64,000 bases of DNA from Rhodobiaceae bacterium (GCA_021404525.1 JAAWWE010000016.1:1-64000); one strand, 5' to 3'. Counted from the stretch's first letter, positions 27,219 through 36,369 are shown. A program made the numbers and translations. The notes: a model not told the origin generated them from the sequence alone.

Positions 27219-27599
27219 ATGCGTCCTGCTATGGGGCTGGCTGCCCTCCTGATGGTGTCTCTAGCCTTTGCCGGGAGTGCCAATGGTGAGACAAGAAGCG
27301 GTGCCAGCGAGGGGGAAATGGTTCGTCTGGCTGAGATTTTGGGCGCCGTTCATCACCTCCGTGAAGTCTGCAATGCCAATGAGGGTCAACTCTGGCGCTC
27401 GAAGATGCAGGACCTGCTGCGCCACGAAAAACCCTCAGCAGACATGAAAGAGCTCATGGTGGCCCGCTTTAACCGGGCTTATCATCAACACCGGTTGGCT
27501 TATCCGCGCTGCACGGGACAGGCGCGGACAGATGCCGCTCGTTTTCTCGACGAAGGCTCCGGCCTTGCCCAAAGATTGGCTGCCAGAACCCGCGGCTGA
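27219..27599 (+). CDS. Small exported protein, TIGR02301-like family
   Basis: The 126 residues start with a signal peptide (MRPAMGLAALLMVSLAFAGS, cleavage after about residue 22). The mature part has the EILGAVHHLREVC motif and a second Cys in YPRCTG, which may pair with the first. The pattern of LGxxHxLRxxC with a later RFNxxxxxYxxC element recalls a conserved alphaproteobacterial family of exported proteins (TIGR02301). The function is unknown. In-frame ATGs at 27147 and 27150 would put the hydrophobic segment internally, so I chose 27219. Confidence 0.75.
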   Translation: MRPAMGLAALLMVSLAFAGSANGETRSGASEGEMVRLAEILGAVHHLREVCNANEGQLWRSKMQDLLRHEKPSADMKELMVARFNRAYHQHRLAYPRCTGQARTDAARFLDEGSGLAQRLAARTRG

Positions 27600-27786
27600 G
27601 CATCTGCTGCGTAAGAATTTCCCGTATTTTTCAGCCTGACATTAACCTTTGCCCTAACTTGTGGCGGGACAAGAGCGCGATTTGTGTTAAAAGGAAGTCG
27701 CACGTTGTTCCAATACGGGACAGCGTCGATGTATTCCTAAGGGCAGCATCAAAAGCTGCCTGTTTCAAGAAAGGCCGCCGCCGCTT

Positions 27787-28083
27787 ATGGCCGACTCTCG
27801 CGACACTGCTGCTGACGATCTGCTTCAAGATGATGAAGAATTCGAGTTTCCGCTGCCAGATGATGACGAACAGCGCCGTATTGCGCTTCAGATCTTCCTG
27901 GACGCCTGGGACGATGCCCTTGCTGAAGGCGTAAACCCGGATGTTCTCGCCAGCACTGCCATCTTTGCTGCGTTCAGCGACATGGTCGAAACCTATGGCG
28001 AGGAAGCGGTGAGCGAGATGGCGGAAGGCATGAAAGCCCGCGTGCAGCAGGGTGAGTTCACGCTCAATCAGACCCGCCACTAG
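27787..28083 (+). CDS. Conserved acidic protein, unknown function
   Basis: The 98-residue protein is very acidic at the N-terminus (AADDLLQDDEEFEF), followed by a helical region RIALQIFLDAWDDALAEG and SDMVETYGEEAVSEMAEGM. There is no signal peptide or membrane segment. It resembles short conserved proteins found in alphaproteobacteria, but no activity is assigned. A long near-perfect hairpin 20 bases after the stop separates it from the convergent ThDP-enzyme gene. Confidence 0.7.
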   Translation: MADSRDTAADDLLQDDEEFEFPLPDDDEQRRIALQIFLDAWDDALAEGVNPDVLASTAIFAAFSDMVETYGEEAVSEMAEGMKARVQQGEFTLNQTRH

Positions 28084-28102
28084 ACATTAAGTCACCTAAC
28101 AA

Positions 28103-28136
28103 AAACGGCGCTTTGCTGATCAGCAGAGCGCCGTTT
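28103..28136. terminator. Bidirectional terminator between convergent genes
   Basis: AAACGGCGCT (28103-28112) is complementary to AGCGCCGTTT (28127-28136). The intervening bases extend the pairing through TTGCTG/CAGCAG with one wobble, so almost the whole 34 bases form one hairpin. TTT follows on the plus strand and AAA/TTT on the minus. It sits between stops at 28083 (+) and 28161 (-). Confidence 0.75.
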
Positions 28137-28160
28137 CGTTTGCCTGAGGTCTGATGTTGG

Positions 28161-29705
28161 TCAGATCACCGCTTCGATCAGGTGCGGTCCCTTCTCTTTC
28201 ATGCACGCTGCGAATTGCTCCGCAAATTCCTCAGCGGTTTCTGCCCGCATGGAATTGACCCCCATTCCCTGCCCCAGCTGCACCCAATCAAGCTCAGGAT
28301 TGTGCAGATCAAGCATTGAGAGCGCTTTGGGTCCTGGATTCTCAGCCCCCACACGCATCAGCTCAACATTCAGGATGGCATAGGACCGGTTTGCGAAGAT
28401 CACGGTCGTCACATCCAGTTTTTCCCGTGCCTGTGTCCAAAGCGACTGAAGGGTGTACATGGCGCCGCCGTCTCCATGGAGGCAAACGACTTTTCGATCC
28501 GGACAAGCAACGGCCGCCCCGGTTGCAACGGGCAGACCTTGTCCAATAGCGCCACCCGTCAGCGAGAGATGGTCATGAGGGGCTGCAGTCGCTGTATAGA
28601 TTGCCGGGCCGATGCCGCTGGTGGCAGCTTCATCAGAAACAATGGCACCTTCGGGCAGGTAATGAGCGACCACCTGACCTGCGGTAAAGCTATCAAGCTT
28701 TCCTGTTGGCAGATCTGGTAGTTCCAGCTTGGCAACATTGATGGGTTCGGCAGGGGCTCCAACAGCTTCTGCCAGTGCCTCCAGCGCTCCGGTGCCATCC
28801 TCATGGGGATGCGACAGGGTGCTAATCTCGCAACCTTCCGGCGTCATCCAGCTGGCTTTGCCCGGATAGGCAAAGAAGGAAACCGGGGGTTTGGCGCCGA
28901 CCAGGATCAGCTGTTCTGTTCCTGCCAGATCTTCTTCAATCTGTTCAGAGAAGTACGGCAGACGATCCACCATCACGCGGCCCGCACCGCGCTGGATGCG
29001 TGCAGTAAAGGTATCGCACATGATCCGTGCGCCGGTTTTGGCCGCAATGCGCCCCGCGGCCAAAAGTCCATCTTCTTTTAGCGCTGCCCCTCGGATGAGG
29101 ATTGCGGTTTTCTTTCCGTTTTTCACCAGAGCCGCAATGCGATCAACGGCAGTGCCATCAACAGCGGCAGGTCCGACAATATCAAGCGCAGGAGATGGTC
29201 CGTCCGCATCCAGCCAGGCTGTGTCTGCAGGTAGGACGAGCGTTGCAATCTGACCGGGTGCCGACATGGATGCCTGAACCGCGCGGGCACCATCTGCTGC
29301 AGCCGTCTTGGGTGACGGAGAGGAGTGGTACCAGCCCGACACTGGTGAGGCGAACCCCTTCAGGTCAGAGGCGAGCGGCGCATCATATTGCGCATGATAG
29401 GTCGCATGATCACCCACAATATTGACGAGCGGTGTGTCAGCGCGGCGCGCATTGTGAAGATTGGCCAATCCGTTTGCCAGGCCAGGCCCCAGGTGAAGGA
29501 GTGTCGCCGCCGGTTTTTCCGCCATGCGGCCATAGCCATCGGCAGCGCCCGTCACCACACCCTCAAAGAGAGCCAAAATGGCGCGCATGCCCTCGACCTT
29601 GTCGAGCGCCGCGACGAAATGCATTTCCGATGTGCCTGGATTTGTGAAACAGACGTCGACGCCGCTATCTACAAGCGTCCGGACAAGACTTTCCGCACCA
29701 TTCAT
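28161..29705 (-). CDS. Thiamine-diphosphate-dependent enzyme (acetolactate synthase large-subunit/MdlC-like)
   Basis: The 514 residues show the three-domain ThDP fold. The N-terminal domain has ALFEGVVTGAADGYGRM with the cofactor-activating Glu. The C-terminal domain has GDGGAMYTLQSLWTQ through ANRSYAILN, the ThDP/Mg motif. It is shorter than IlvB (about 560-590) and no small subunit (ilvN) is adjacent. The length fits the acetolactate-synthase-like / benzoylformate-decarboxylase-like group. The neighbours suggest a catabolic 2-keto-acid decarboxylase or carboligase, but this is inference. It starts with a GGGAGA site upstream of the ATG at 29705. Confidence 0.85.
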   Translation of the reverse strand: MNGAESLVRTLVDSGVDVCFTNPGTSEMHFVAALDKVEGMRAILALFEGVVTGAADGYGRMAEKPAATLLHLGPGLANGLANLHNARRADTPLVNIVGDHATYHAQYDAPLASDLKGFASPVSGWYHSSPSPKTAAADGARAVQASMSAPGQIATLVLPADTAWLDADGPSPALDIVGPAAVDGTAVDRIAALVKNGKKTAILIRGAALKEDGLLAAGRIAAKTGARIMCDTFTARIQRGAGRVMVDRLPYFSEQIEEDLAGTEQLILVGAKPPVSFFAYPGKASWMTPEGCEISTLSHPHEDGTGALEALAEAVGAPAEPINVAKLELPDLPTGKLDSFTAGQVVAHYLPEGAIVSDEAATSGIGPAIYTATAAPHDHLSLTGGAIGQGLPVATGAAVACPDRKVVCLHGDGGAMYTLQSLWTQAREKLDVTTVIFANRSYAILNVELMRVGAENPGPKALSMLDLHNPELDWVQLGQGMGVNSMRAETAEEFAEQFAACMKEKGPHLIEAVI

Positions 29706-29793
29706 GGATTTTCTCCCTGCGAATTATTGGGCCGGGTGTCGCCACATGCGTCCGGCTGTTTTTCTTATGATACACGGATCACACGCCTCCGCA

Positions 29794-30795
29794 CTAGAGA
29801 GACAGCCAAAGTCTCAGCAGATGCCGACGCTGCACTGGGTCAGCATAATCTTCATAGTCCGTTCGGGCGTGCAGATTTGTATGGTTCGACAAGAGCTGAA
29901 TATCTCCGGGCTGCAAATCCATGTCCAAATAGATCCCCGGCTCGCTGGCAATCTGCTCATAGGTATCGAGCACGGCCTGTTCCTCTTCGGTGAAGGGTGG
30001 GACCTCATCATGGCGAACGGCAGAGCGGAAATAATCCGAATGGTAGAAGGTCTTCAGCTTCCCATCCGCAAAACAGCAAGGTGTAATGGGAATGCTGCCC
30101 GGTCCGTCTCCCTTGGTCTCACCCCGCGAATCCAGTTGGAACGGTTCGAACAGGCGTGCCACCAAATCCGGGCGACGTTTAACGAGCTCGTTGAAAACCG
30201 TGACGGAGCTCACGATCCTGCTCTGACCGCCGGACTTCGCTTTCTTAAGACAGAGAAGCCCCACCACGTCTGCAGCATCGCAATGGTAGTCGATATTGGC
30301 CGATGTCTGATACAGCCGGACCATGGGATCGGTCTTGGACGCATTTGTATCTGTGACGTGGCCTAAGAGATCGCCTTGGGGGTTTTGTCCACCGGGGCGG
30401 CCAAGATGCAGACCAAGGCACCAGAAAAAGAGTTCTGCATCGTCCTGCGACCAACGCTCTACCGGGACGCCGCGAATAACCTGAAATCCCACGCCTTCCC
30501 CGACGGTCTCCCGCCATTCGCCAATGCGCGGCGCCAGTTTCGGCAGCGGGAAGTCTTCACTCAGAAGTTCGCGGGATGGCTTGCCACTGGCCTTGGCGAC
30601 TTTGAGTGCCGCATCAATCTCCGCAATTTCTTCTTCGTTCAGGAGATAGGCGATCTTTTCCAATGGCGGCAGATCCCGACCGACCCAGGCAGCCGGACTG
30701 ACTATCTGCGATGTTGTGACGGTTTCATGAGGTCGGTCAAAATAGTGGAGCGCTTGTTCACCGAATGATCGAAACCCTTGTTGCGTGTCTGACAT
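29794..30795 (-). CDS. TauD/TfdA-family Fe(II)/2-oxoglutarate dioxygenase
   Basis: The 333 residues have the metal-binding facial triad His171-x-Asp173 (YHCDAAD) with the distal His309 (NLHARTDYED), and the 2-oxoglutarate-binding Arg in RRHLLRLWL near the C-terminus. It would hydroxylate its substrate with O2 and 2-oxoglutarate. The length and the HLLRLWLSL ending fit TauD-type proteins of the gamma-butyrobetaine-like branch. GGAGG six bases before the ATG at 30795 fixes the start. It lies 88 bases upstream of the ThDP enzyme on the same strand. Confidence 0.86.
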   Translation of the reverse strand: MSDTQQGFRSFGEQALHYFDRPHETVTTSQIVSPAAWVGRDLPPLEKIAYLLNEEEIAEIDAALKVAKASGKPSRELLSEDFPLPKLAPRIGEWRETVGEGVGFQVIRGVPVERWSQDDAELFFWCLGLHLGRPGGQNPQGDLLGHVTDTNASKTDPMVRLYQTSANIDYHCDAADVVGLLCLKKAKSGGQSRIVSSVTVFNELVKRRPDLVARLFEPFQLDSRGETKGDGPGSIPITPCCFADGKLKTFYHSDYFRSAVRHDEVPPFTEEEQAVLDTYEQIASEPGIYLDMDLQPGDIQLLSNHTNLHARTDYEDYADPVQRRHLLRLWLSL

Positions 30796-30847
30796 TCCGT
30801 CCTCCCTCAATCACCCTGTTCATCTTAACGCAGCGCGGGCAGTCGGA

Positions 30848-31480
30848 TCACGCCAGCAGAAGCCGCCCCAAAATGCCAGCCCCGAACAAGACGATGATTA
30901 CGGCGGACACTTTGTTCAAAATGACCAGCCCGGTATCCGTCATCCGGTCGCGAAACAGGGAGACGAACCCTGTGATCGCCGCCCACCACAAGACCGATCC
31001 CCCAATGACAGACGCAACGAGAATGCTCGCGCGCATATAGTCTTCCGTGCCGATGGTGAAGTCGGCCACCCCCCCAAAAATCGCGATAAAGCCAAGCATG
31101 GTGGCGGGATTTGTGATGGTCAGAAAGAATGTGACAGAGATGACCGGTAGCAGGTCGCCAAGACTTCCCTCGGGAAGTTTGTCATGCAGGTGCGGCTGAT
31201 CGAACCAAGTCCGCACACCAAGCCCCAGGAGAAAGATGCCCCCCACCAGCTGCAACCAGCCTGAATAGGCTGCCACAAAGCTGATCACGGCCGTTACACC
31301 AAATGCCGCGACGATCGCAAAGACGCCATCGCCCACAGCAGCACCTGCGCCCGATGCGAACCCGTTCAGCATGCCGTATTTCAGTGTCCGGCGAATGCAG
31401 ATCAGATTGACCGGGCCGATGGGCGCTGCAACGGCAACGCCGATCAAAAGCCCACTAACTATGAGGACCAGTATATCCAT
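30848..31480 (-). CDS. LysE/RhtB-family exporter
   Basis: The 210 residues have about six membrane helices. The family start GVAVAAPIGPVNLICIRRTL (around 16-35) and a central MLGFIAIFG segment fit LysE-type translocators, which export amino acids or small metabolites by proton exchange. The substrate is unknown. It sits between the feruloyl-CoA synthase and the dioxygenase, on the same strand. A stretch of 15 bases around its start codon is identical to one at the feruloyl-CoA synthase start. Confidence 0.85.
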   Translation of the reverse strand: MDILVLIVSGLLIGVAVAAPIGPVNLICIRRTLKYGMLNGFASGAGAAVGDGVFAIVAAFGVTAVISFVAAYSGWLQLVGGIFLLGLGVRTWFDQPHLHDKLPEGSLGDLLPVISVTFFLTITNPATMLGFIAIFGGVADFTIGTEDYMRASILVASVIGGSVLWWAAITGFVSLFRDRMTDTGLVILNKVSAVIIVLFGAGILGRLLLA

Positions 31481-31505
31481 AAGGCTTTAAGCCTATCTGC
31501 CCTGC

Positions 31506-33368
31506 CTACAGGACAACAACATCGTTGCCCGGCGTTTCTTCATAGAGTTTCTTCACCAGATCATCGCGCCGGGCCAATGCCGTAGACTGGTTGATGTAGC
31601 CCTTATCCGTGAGCTCACCCTTGTCGACACTCGGCGGTTCCACCATCAGAAGCGCGCGTTTGATGCGCGTGCTTGAGCCAGGGTTCTCCTGGTTGTGGGC
31701 ACGTAAGCCCTCTGCCAAGGTTTCGAGCACCTTTGGATGGCGCACCAATTCATCGACGGGCAAATCGCCTTCGCCCGCACAGGCCTGACATGCTGCTACG
31801 TTTGGGAAACCCAGAATGCCGATATAGGCTTCATCCAATCCGGCAACCAACGCATCGTGCAAAATCCCGTTTGAGCTTCCGACCGTCTGAACCCGCAGAC
31901 GGCCTGCACTCACCCAGGTGCCCGTCGACAGCTTGAAGTCCTCGACCACGCGGCCATCAAATACCAGACCCTCTGCCGGATTGTCAGGATCGACAAACTT
32001 GGCTGCGTCGCCGAGCTTATAGAAGCCTTCTTCGTCATAGGCGTCTGCTGTCTTTTCGGGATTCTTGTAATACCCCTTGGTGATGCATTCGCCCTTCACT
32101 CGGACCTCATGTTTGGAGCCAACAGGCACCATTTTGATGTCCACACCAGGGAGCGGCAGGCCCAGGAGACCCATGCGCTCGGTTGCCCAATGGACATTCA
32201 TGATTGTCGGCGCCGTCTCTGTCGCGCCGTAGCCTGACGACAGGATCATGCGCTCCCCGATGGTGCGGATGGAGACCTTTTGCAGACGGTCATAGAGATC
32301 CTGCGCCAAGGCAGCGCCGCCATAGGACAGGAATTTCACACGCGAAAAAAAGTTCTTCGCCAGTGCGTCGTCCTCTTCCAATGCTGCGATCAACAATCCA
32401 TAGGCAGCGGGAACGTTGGAGTAAGTGGTCGGCGCGATTTCGCGGAGGTTCTGAAGCGTTTCTTCAAACCCACCGGGAACGGGCCGCCCGCCATCAATGT
32501 AAAGCGTGCCGCCTGAGGTCAGCAGATTGTTCAGAACGGCATTGCCGCCAAAACAATGGTTCCAGGGCAACCAGTTCAACAGTACGGGCGGTTCTTCATC
32601 TTCGTCTTTGATGATGAGGTTTTCTGCCATCACGGAATTCATACACATCATGCGATGGGTAGTGATCACCGCTTTCGGCATTCCGGTGGAGCCCGATGTG
32701 AAGAGATATTTCGACACCATGTCCCAATGGAGCGACGCATAGCTTTTCTCCACGACATCCGTTGGCGCCGTGGCGACAAGATCTGCATAGGTGATGTCGC
32801 ATGGTCCCTCGCAGGCGACCACGGGTATGCCTTGGAGATCAAGAGCGCCAAGCGCGCCTTCAAAGGGCCTTGAGTCCTGCACAAAGATCATCTTGGGCTG
32901 AATGAGGTCGACGACATATTTCAGCTTTTCATGATCGGAGCTCATGAGCGAATAGGACGGTGACACAGGCACCGCAGGTGCACCGGCGAGGATCGCACCA
33001 TAGGTCATAAGCGCATGCTCAATCGAATTTCCCGACAGGATCATGAGCGGCGCGTCCTGGGAGAGACCCCGCGCCAACATGCCCTCAGCGAGCGCGTTCA
33101 CACGGGTGTTGGCGTCTGCATAGGTAACCGTTTCCCAATCCCCAAACTGCTGGCCGTCCTTGGGCGGCAGGCGCTTGCCGAGCCACACATGGTCCGGCCG
33201 TTCAACCGCCCACTTGCGCAAGGGTTCAATCAGGTTGGACGCCGGTTCCCCCACGGGATGGGGATTGCGCAAGACAATGCTGCCATCCGGCCGCTCGTCA
33301 ATCTCAACGCGGCGTTCCGCATAGTTTACCTGCCTGTATGGGGGCAGAGTCTCTGCTGGCATATCCAT
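31506..33368 (-). CDS. fcs: Feruloyl-CoA synthase
   Basis: The 620-residue acyl-adenylate-forming enzyme has the P-loop motif TSGSTGMPK, the ATP/acyl-pocket motif SSGYGATETAP, and the feruloyl-CoA-synthase hallmark FDGRVVEDFKLSTGTWVS. The C-terminus reads DKGELTDKGYINQSTALARR, as in Fcs, in place of the usual PRTxxGKxxR. It would activate ferulate or related hydroxycinnamates to CoA thioesters. GAGGAGG eight bases before the ATG supports the start. No enoyl-CoA hydratase/aldolase or vanillin dehydrogenase is in the window, so the substrate may be another phenylpropanoid. Confidence 0.88.
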   Translation of the reverse strand: MDMPAETLPPYRQVNYAERRVEIDERPDGSIVLRNPHPVGEPASNLIEPLRKWAVERPDHVWLGKRLPPKDGQQFGDWETVTYADANTRVNALAEGMLARGLSQDAPLMILSGNSIEHALMTYGAILAGAPAVPVSPSYSLMSSDHEKLKYVVDLIQPKMIFVQDSRPFEGALGALDLQGIPVVACEGPCDITYADLVATAPTDVVEKSYASLHWDMVSKYLFTSGSTGMPKAVITTHRMMCMNSVMAENLIIKDEDEEPPVLLNWLPWNHCFGGNAVLNNLLTSGGTLYIDGGRPVPGGFEETLQNLREIAPTTYSNVPAAYGLLIAALEEDDALAKNFFSRVKFLSYGGAALAQDLYDRLQKVSIRTIGERMILSSGYGATETAPTIMNVHWATERMGLLGLPLPGVDIKMVPVGSKHEVRVKGECITKGYYKNPEKTADAYDEEGFYKLGDAAKFVDPDNPAEGLVFDGRVVEDFKLSTGTWVSAGRLRVQTVGSSNGILHDALVAGLDEAYIGILGFPNVAACQACAGEGDLPVDELVRHPKVLETLAEGLRAHNQENPGSSTRIKRALLMVEPPSVDKGELTDKGYINQSTALARRDDLVKKLYEETPGNDVVVL

Positions 33369-33409
33369 AAGGCTTCCTCCTCAAAGCTATATAAATGCAG
33401 GTGCAGTGT

Positions 33410-34402
33410 TTACGCGTTGATGTCGACCACCACGCGTCCGCGCACCTGACCGGCGAGGATTTTTGGCGCCAAGGCTTCCACGTCTCCCAGACCCACTGTT
33501 TCGGTCATCGCATCAAGCTTTGCCATATCGAGATCCGTCGCGAGACGGTTCCACGCTTCCTGTCGTTTCTCGATCGGGGCCATAACTGAATCAATCCCGA
33601 TCAGCTGCACACCGCGCAGAATGAAAGGCATGACAGATGATGGAAGGTCCGGGCCTTGCGCCAGTCCACATGCCGTCACCGCACCGCCATATTTCGTCTG
33701 AGCGATTACATTTGCCAGGGTCTTGCTGCCGACAGCATCGACGGCGCCTGCCCAACGTTCTTTGCCCAATGGACGTCCTTCGCCGGAAAGCTCATCCCGG
33801 TCAATGATCTCAGCTGCTCCCAGGCCCTTCAGGTAGTCGGCTTCTGAGGCGCGGCCTGTTGAGGCAATCACCCGGTAACCAAGTTTTGCAAGAAGCGCGA
33901 TGGCGACTGAGCCCACGCCACCAGCGGCACCTGTCACAACAATATCGCCTGCATCGGGTTTGATGTCCTGGCGTTCCAGACCCAGCACACACAGCATTGA
34001 GGTGTAGCCCGCCGTCCCGATGGCCATGGCGCGTTCTGGCGAAATGCCGTCAGGCAAAGCCACCAGCCAGTCGCCCTTCACACGGGCGCGCTGGGCGTAA
34101 CCACCGAAATGCGTCTCACCAACACCCCACCCATTCAGAACAACCTTGTCGCCTGCTTTCCAGCTGCCATGCTCTGACTTTGTGACGGTGCCAACAAAAT
34201 CAATTCCTGGAATGATTGGCCAGGTGCGGACAACAGGCGCAGCGCCTGTCAGTGCCAGACCGTCTTTATAATTGATCGTTGAGTGGGTGACCTCAACTGT
34301 CACGTCACCGTCCATCAGGTCATTTTCGGTCAACTCGACAATGTTGGCCTCTTGTCCATCATCGGTTTTGGAGAGCTGGAGGGCGCGAAACGTGTCACTC
34401 AT
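33410..34402 (-). CDS. Medium-chain dehydrogenase/reductase, acrylyl-CoA reductase (AcuI/YhdH) type
   Basis: The 330 residues show the zinc-independent MDR pattern: TINYKDGLALTG, a GGVGSVAIALLAKLGYRV nucleotide-binding loop with the sugar-binding STGRASE after it, and GAAEIIDRDEL. The YhdH/AcuI subfamily features (FVGTV and NGWGVGETHFGGYAQRARV) are present. AcuI-type enzymes reduce acrylyl-CoA to propionyl-CoA with NADPH. The gene lies 42 bases upstream of the feruloyl-CoA synthase, so a role in CoA-thioester side-chain metabolism is plausible. Confidence 0.87.
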   Translation of the reverse strand: MSDTFRALQLSKTDDGQEANIVELTENDLMDGDVTVEVTHSTINYKDGLALTGAAPVVRTWPIIPGIDFVGTVTKSEHGSWKAGDKVVLNGWGVGETHFGGYAQRARVKGDWLVALPDGISPERAMAIGTAGYTSMLCVLGLERQDIKPDAGDIVVTGAAGGVGSVAIALLAKLGYRVIASTGRASEADYLKGLGAAEIIDRDELSGEGRPLGKERWAGAVDAVGSKTLANVIAQTKYGGAVTACGLAQGPDLPSSVMPFILRGVQLIGIDSVMAPIEKRQEAWNRLATDLDMAKLDAMTETVGLGDVEALAPKILAGQVRGRVVVDINA

Positions 34403-34566
34403 GAGATTTCCCTATGTCATGTGGAGCGCGGTATTTTGGCTCATTGGGCCACAGCGCCACCAATTGTTGATTTTGTTGCGCACAACCCACCTGAAAACTG
34501 GCGCCTGGTCAAGCAATCCTCCTCAAAGCCGGTCGAAAAGTCAGATTTGTGAGCTAAACTGCTCTC

Positions 34567-34983
34567 ATGAGACCCGCTTTCACCCATATCGCCCTGCATG
34601 TGGCCAATCTCAATCGCTCCATCCGGTTTTATGAGGATTATTGCGGCCTTGAAACCGTGCATCTGCGAGATGAACCAGAGGGTGCCAATGTGGCCTGGCT
34701 CGCTGAACCCGGCAAAGGCGACGAGTTTGTGGTGGTTCTGATCGACAAGGGCAACCCCCTGCCGCAACCCGATGGAGACTTTAGTCATCTAGGCTTCGCT
34801 CTTGAGAGCAAACAGGCTGTCGATGATGTTGCGGCGCGCGGCGGCGACCTGCTTGCCTGGCCACCGCGCCAAGCGCCCTATCCGGTTGGCTATTACTGTG
34901 CGCTCAAAGACCCGGACGGGCGCTTTATCGAATTTTCGTATGGCCAGCCGCTCGGCCCTGGTGCGGAACCAGTGCAGGGTTAG
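34567..34983 (+). CDS. VOC/glyoxalase-fold protein
   Basis: The 138-residue single-domain VOC protein has HIALHVANLNRSIRFYEDYCG at the start and RFIEFSYGQPLGP at the end. A His near the N-terminus (AFTHIALHV), a central His (DFSHLGFALES) and the C-terminal Glu in IEFSYG form a plausible metal site as in glyoxalase-I-type enzymes. The substrate is unknown. It stands alone on the plus strand. Its stop shares TTAG with the convergent dihydroorotase-family gene. Confidence 0.82.
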   Translation: MRPAFTHIALHVANLNRSIRFYEDYCGLETVHLRDEPEGANVAWLAEPGKGDEFVVVLIDKGNPLPQPDGDFSHLGFALESKQAVDDVAARGGDLLAWPPRQAPYPVGYYCALKDPDGRFIEFSYGQPLGPGAEPVQG

Positions 34984-36329
34984 CCGCGCGGCAGAACCTC
35001 TGTAAAGGTCACCGGCTCCCCTTGAGCGGCCCCTAGAATTTCATCATTCCACACGACCTGACGCCCTCGGATGACCGTGCCCATGGGCCAGCCAGTCATG
35101 GTACGGCCGCTGAACGCGCTCCATTTGGAGACAGACGCAATCCAATCATCTTCAATGGTCCGGCTCTTTTTCATGTCGACAATGGTAAGGTCAGCATCGT
35201 AGCCAACGGCAATGCGGCCTTTGCGGGCGGTGCCGAACACGCGGTTTGGACCATGGGACGTTAGATCCACAAAACGCTCAAGGCTCAGCTTACCCTCATT
35301 CACATAGTTCAACATGACGGGCACGAAAGTCTGAACCCCTGGCATGCCGGACGGCGCCTTTGGATAGGCTTGTGACTTCTCCTCCAACGTGTGGGGGGAA
35401 TGGTCTGTTGCAACGATGTCGACAATGCCTGCTGCGATGCCAGCCCAGAGACCTGCCCGGTGCTCCGCAGTGCGGATGGGTGGGTTCATGAGGGCCCGCG
35501 TTCCGATCTCTTGGTAGCAATCAGGCGCGGCGAAGGTCAGATGCTGAGGGGTCACCTCAACGGTTGCGATGTCCTTGTTCGCCGCCAGGATCGGCATTTC
35601 ATCGGCTGTCGTTATGTGGAGCACGTGAATGCGCGCGCCCTCTTCGCGCGCCAATCGCAGCAGCCGCTCTGTACATTGAACGGCCGTTTGAACATCGCGC
35701 CAGACCGGATGGGTTTCCGGCTTGTCGAGTTCTGCCAGTTCACGGCGTTCGCGCAAGCGATATTCATCCTCTGAATGGACCGCACAACGACGGTTGATCG
35801 CACGGAGCACCGAACGAACGTGGTCATCATCAGGGACAAGCAGGTTGCCGGTTGATGACCCCATAAAGATCTTCACGCCACAGCAGCCGGGCTCGCGCTC
35901 CAGATCGGCCAGGATATCTGCATTCTCAGTGGTGGCCCCAGCATAGAACGCATAGTCGCATTGCATGCGATGATGTGCCCGCTTCACCTTGTCGGCAAGG
36001 GCGTCAGAATTCGTCGTCGGCGGCTTGGTGTTCGGCATTTCGAACACGGCGGTCACACCACCCAAGACGGCAGCATTGCCACCGGCTTCCAGGTCTTCTT
36101 TGTGTTCATTGCCCGGTTCGCGCATATGGACCTGGGTGTCGATGACGCCCGGCAGCACATGAAGCCCTGTGACGTCAATGCGCTCGCCTGAATCCGCTTG
36201 AGACAGATCCCCGATGGCGGCAATGCGCCCATCCCGGATGCCGACATCGGTTATCCCCGTGCCGTCCTGATTGACGACCGTTCCGCCGGCGTAGATGACA
36301 TCAAAGGTTGTAGGGGAAATTTCAGACAC
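34980..36329 (-). CDS. Dihydroorotase-family amidohydrolase (PyrC-like)
   Basis: The 449 residues, with VLGGVTAVFEMPNTKPPTT and VATDHSPHTLEEK, match class I dihydroorotases and related amidohydrolases. The metal-binding pair of dihydroorotase is normally DxHxH. Here it reads Asp64-Thr-Gln-Val-His68, so the first histidine is Gln66. Other ligands remain: a His in HVLHIT, and Asp in ATDHSP. The likely activity is ring closure of carbamoyl-aspartate or hydrolysis of a related cyclic amide such as hydantoin or allantoin, depending on whether the Gln is tolerated. The subfamily is common in alphaproteobacteria, to my knowledge. Confidence in the family is high, in the substrate low. Confidence 0.85.
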   Translation of the reverse strand: MSEISPTTFDVIYAGGTVVNQDGTGITDVGIRDGRIAAIGDLSQADSGERIDVTGLHVLPGVIDTQVHMREPGNEHKEDLEAGGNAAVLGGVTAVFEMPNTKPPTTNSDALADKVKRAHHRMQCDYAFYAGATTENADILADLEREPGCCGVKIFMGSSTGNLLVPDDDHVRSVLRAINRRCAVHSEDEYRLRERRELAELDKPETHPVWRDVQTAVQCTERLLRLAREEGARIHVLHITTADEMPILAANKDIATVEVTPQHLTFAAPDCYQEIGTRALMNPPIRTAEHRAGLWAGIAAGIVDIVATDHSPHTLEEKSQAYPKAPSGMPGVQTFVPVMLNYVNEGKLSLERFVDLTSHGPNRVFGTARKGRIAVGYDADLTIVDMKKSRTIEDDWIASVSKWSAFSGRTMTGWPMGTVIRGRQVVWNDEILGAAQGEPVTFTEVLPRG

Positions 36330-36369
36330 AAAGGTCTCCTTACCTATTTGGTGGGCCTAGCTGGCTGGC

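Noticed and set aside
29706-29793. Hairpin with T5 between the ThDP enzyme and the dioxygenase
   Set aside because: The T run is on the plus strand, while both genes are on the minus strand, so it would not terminate them.
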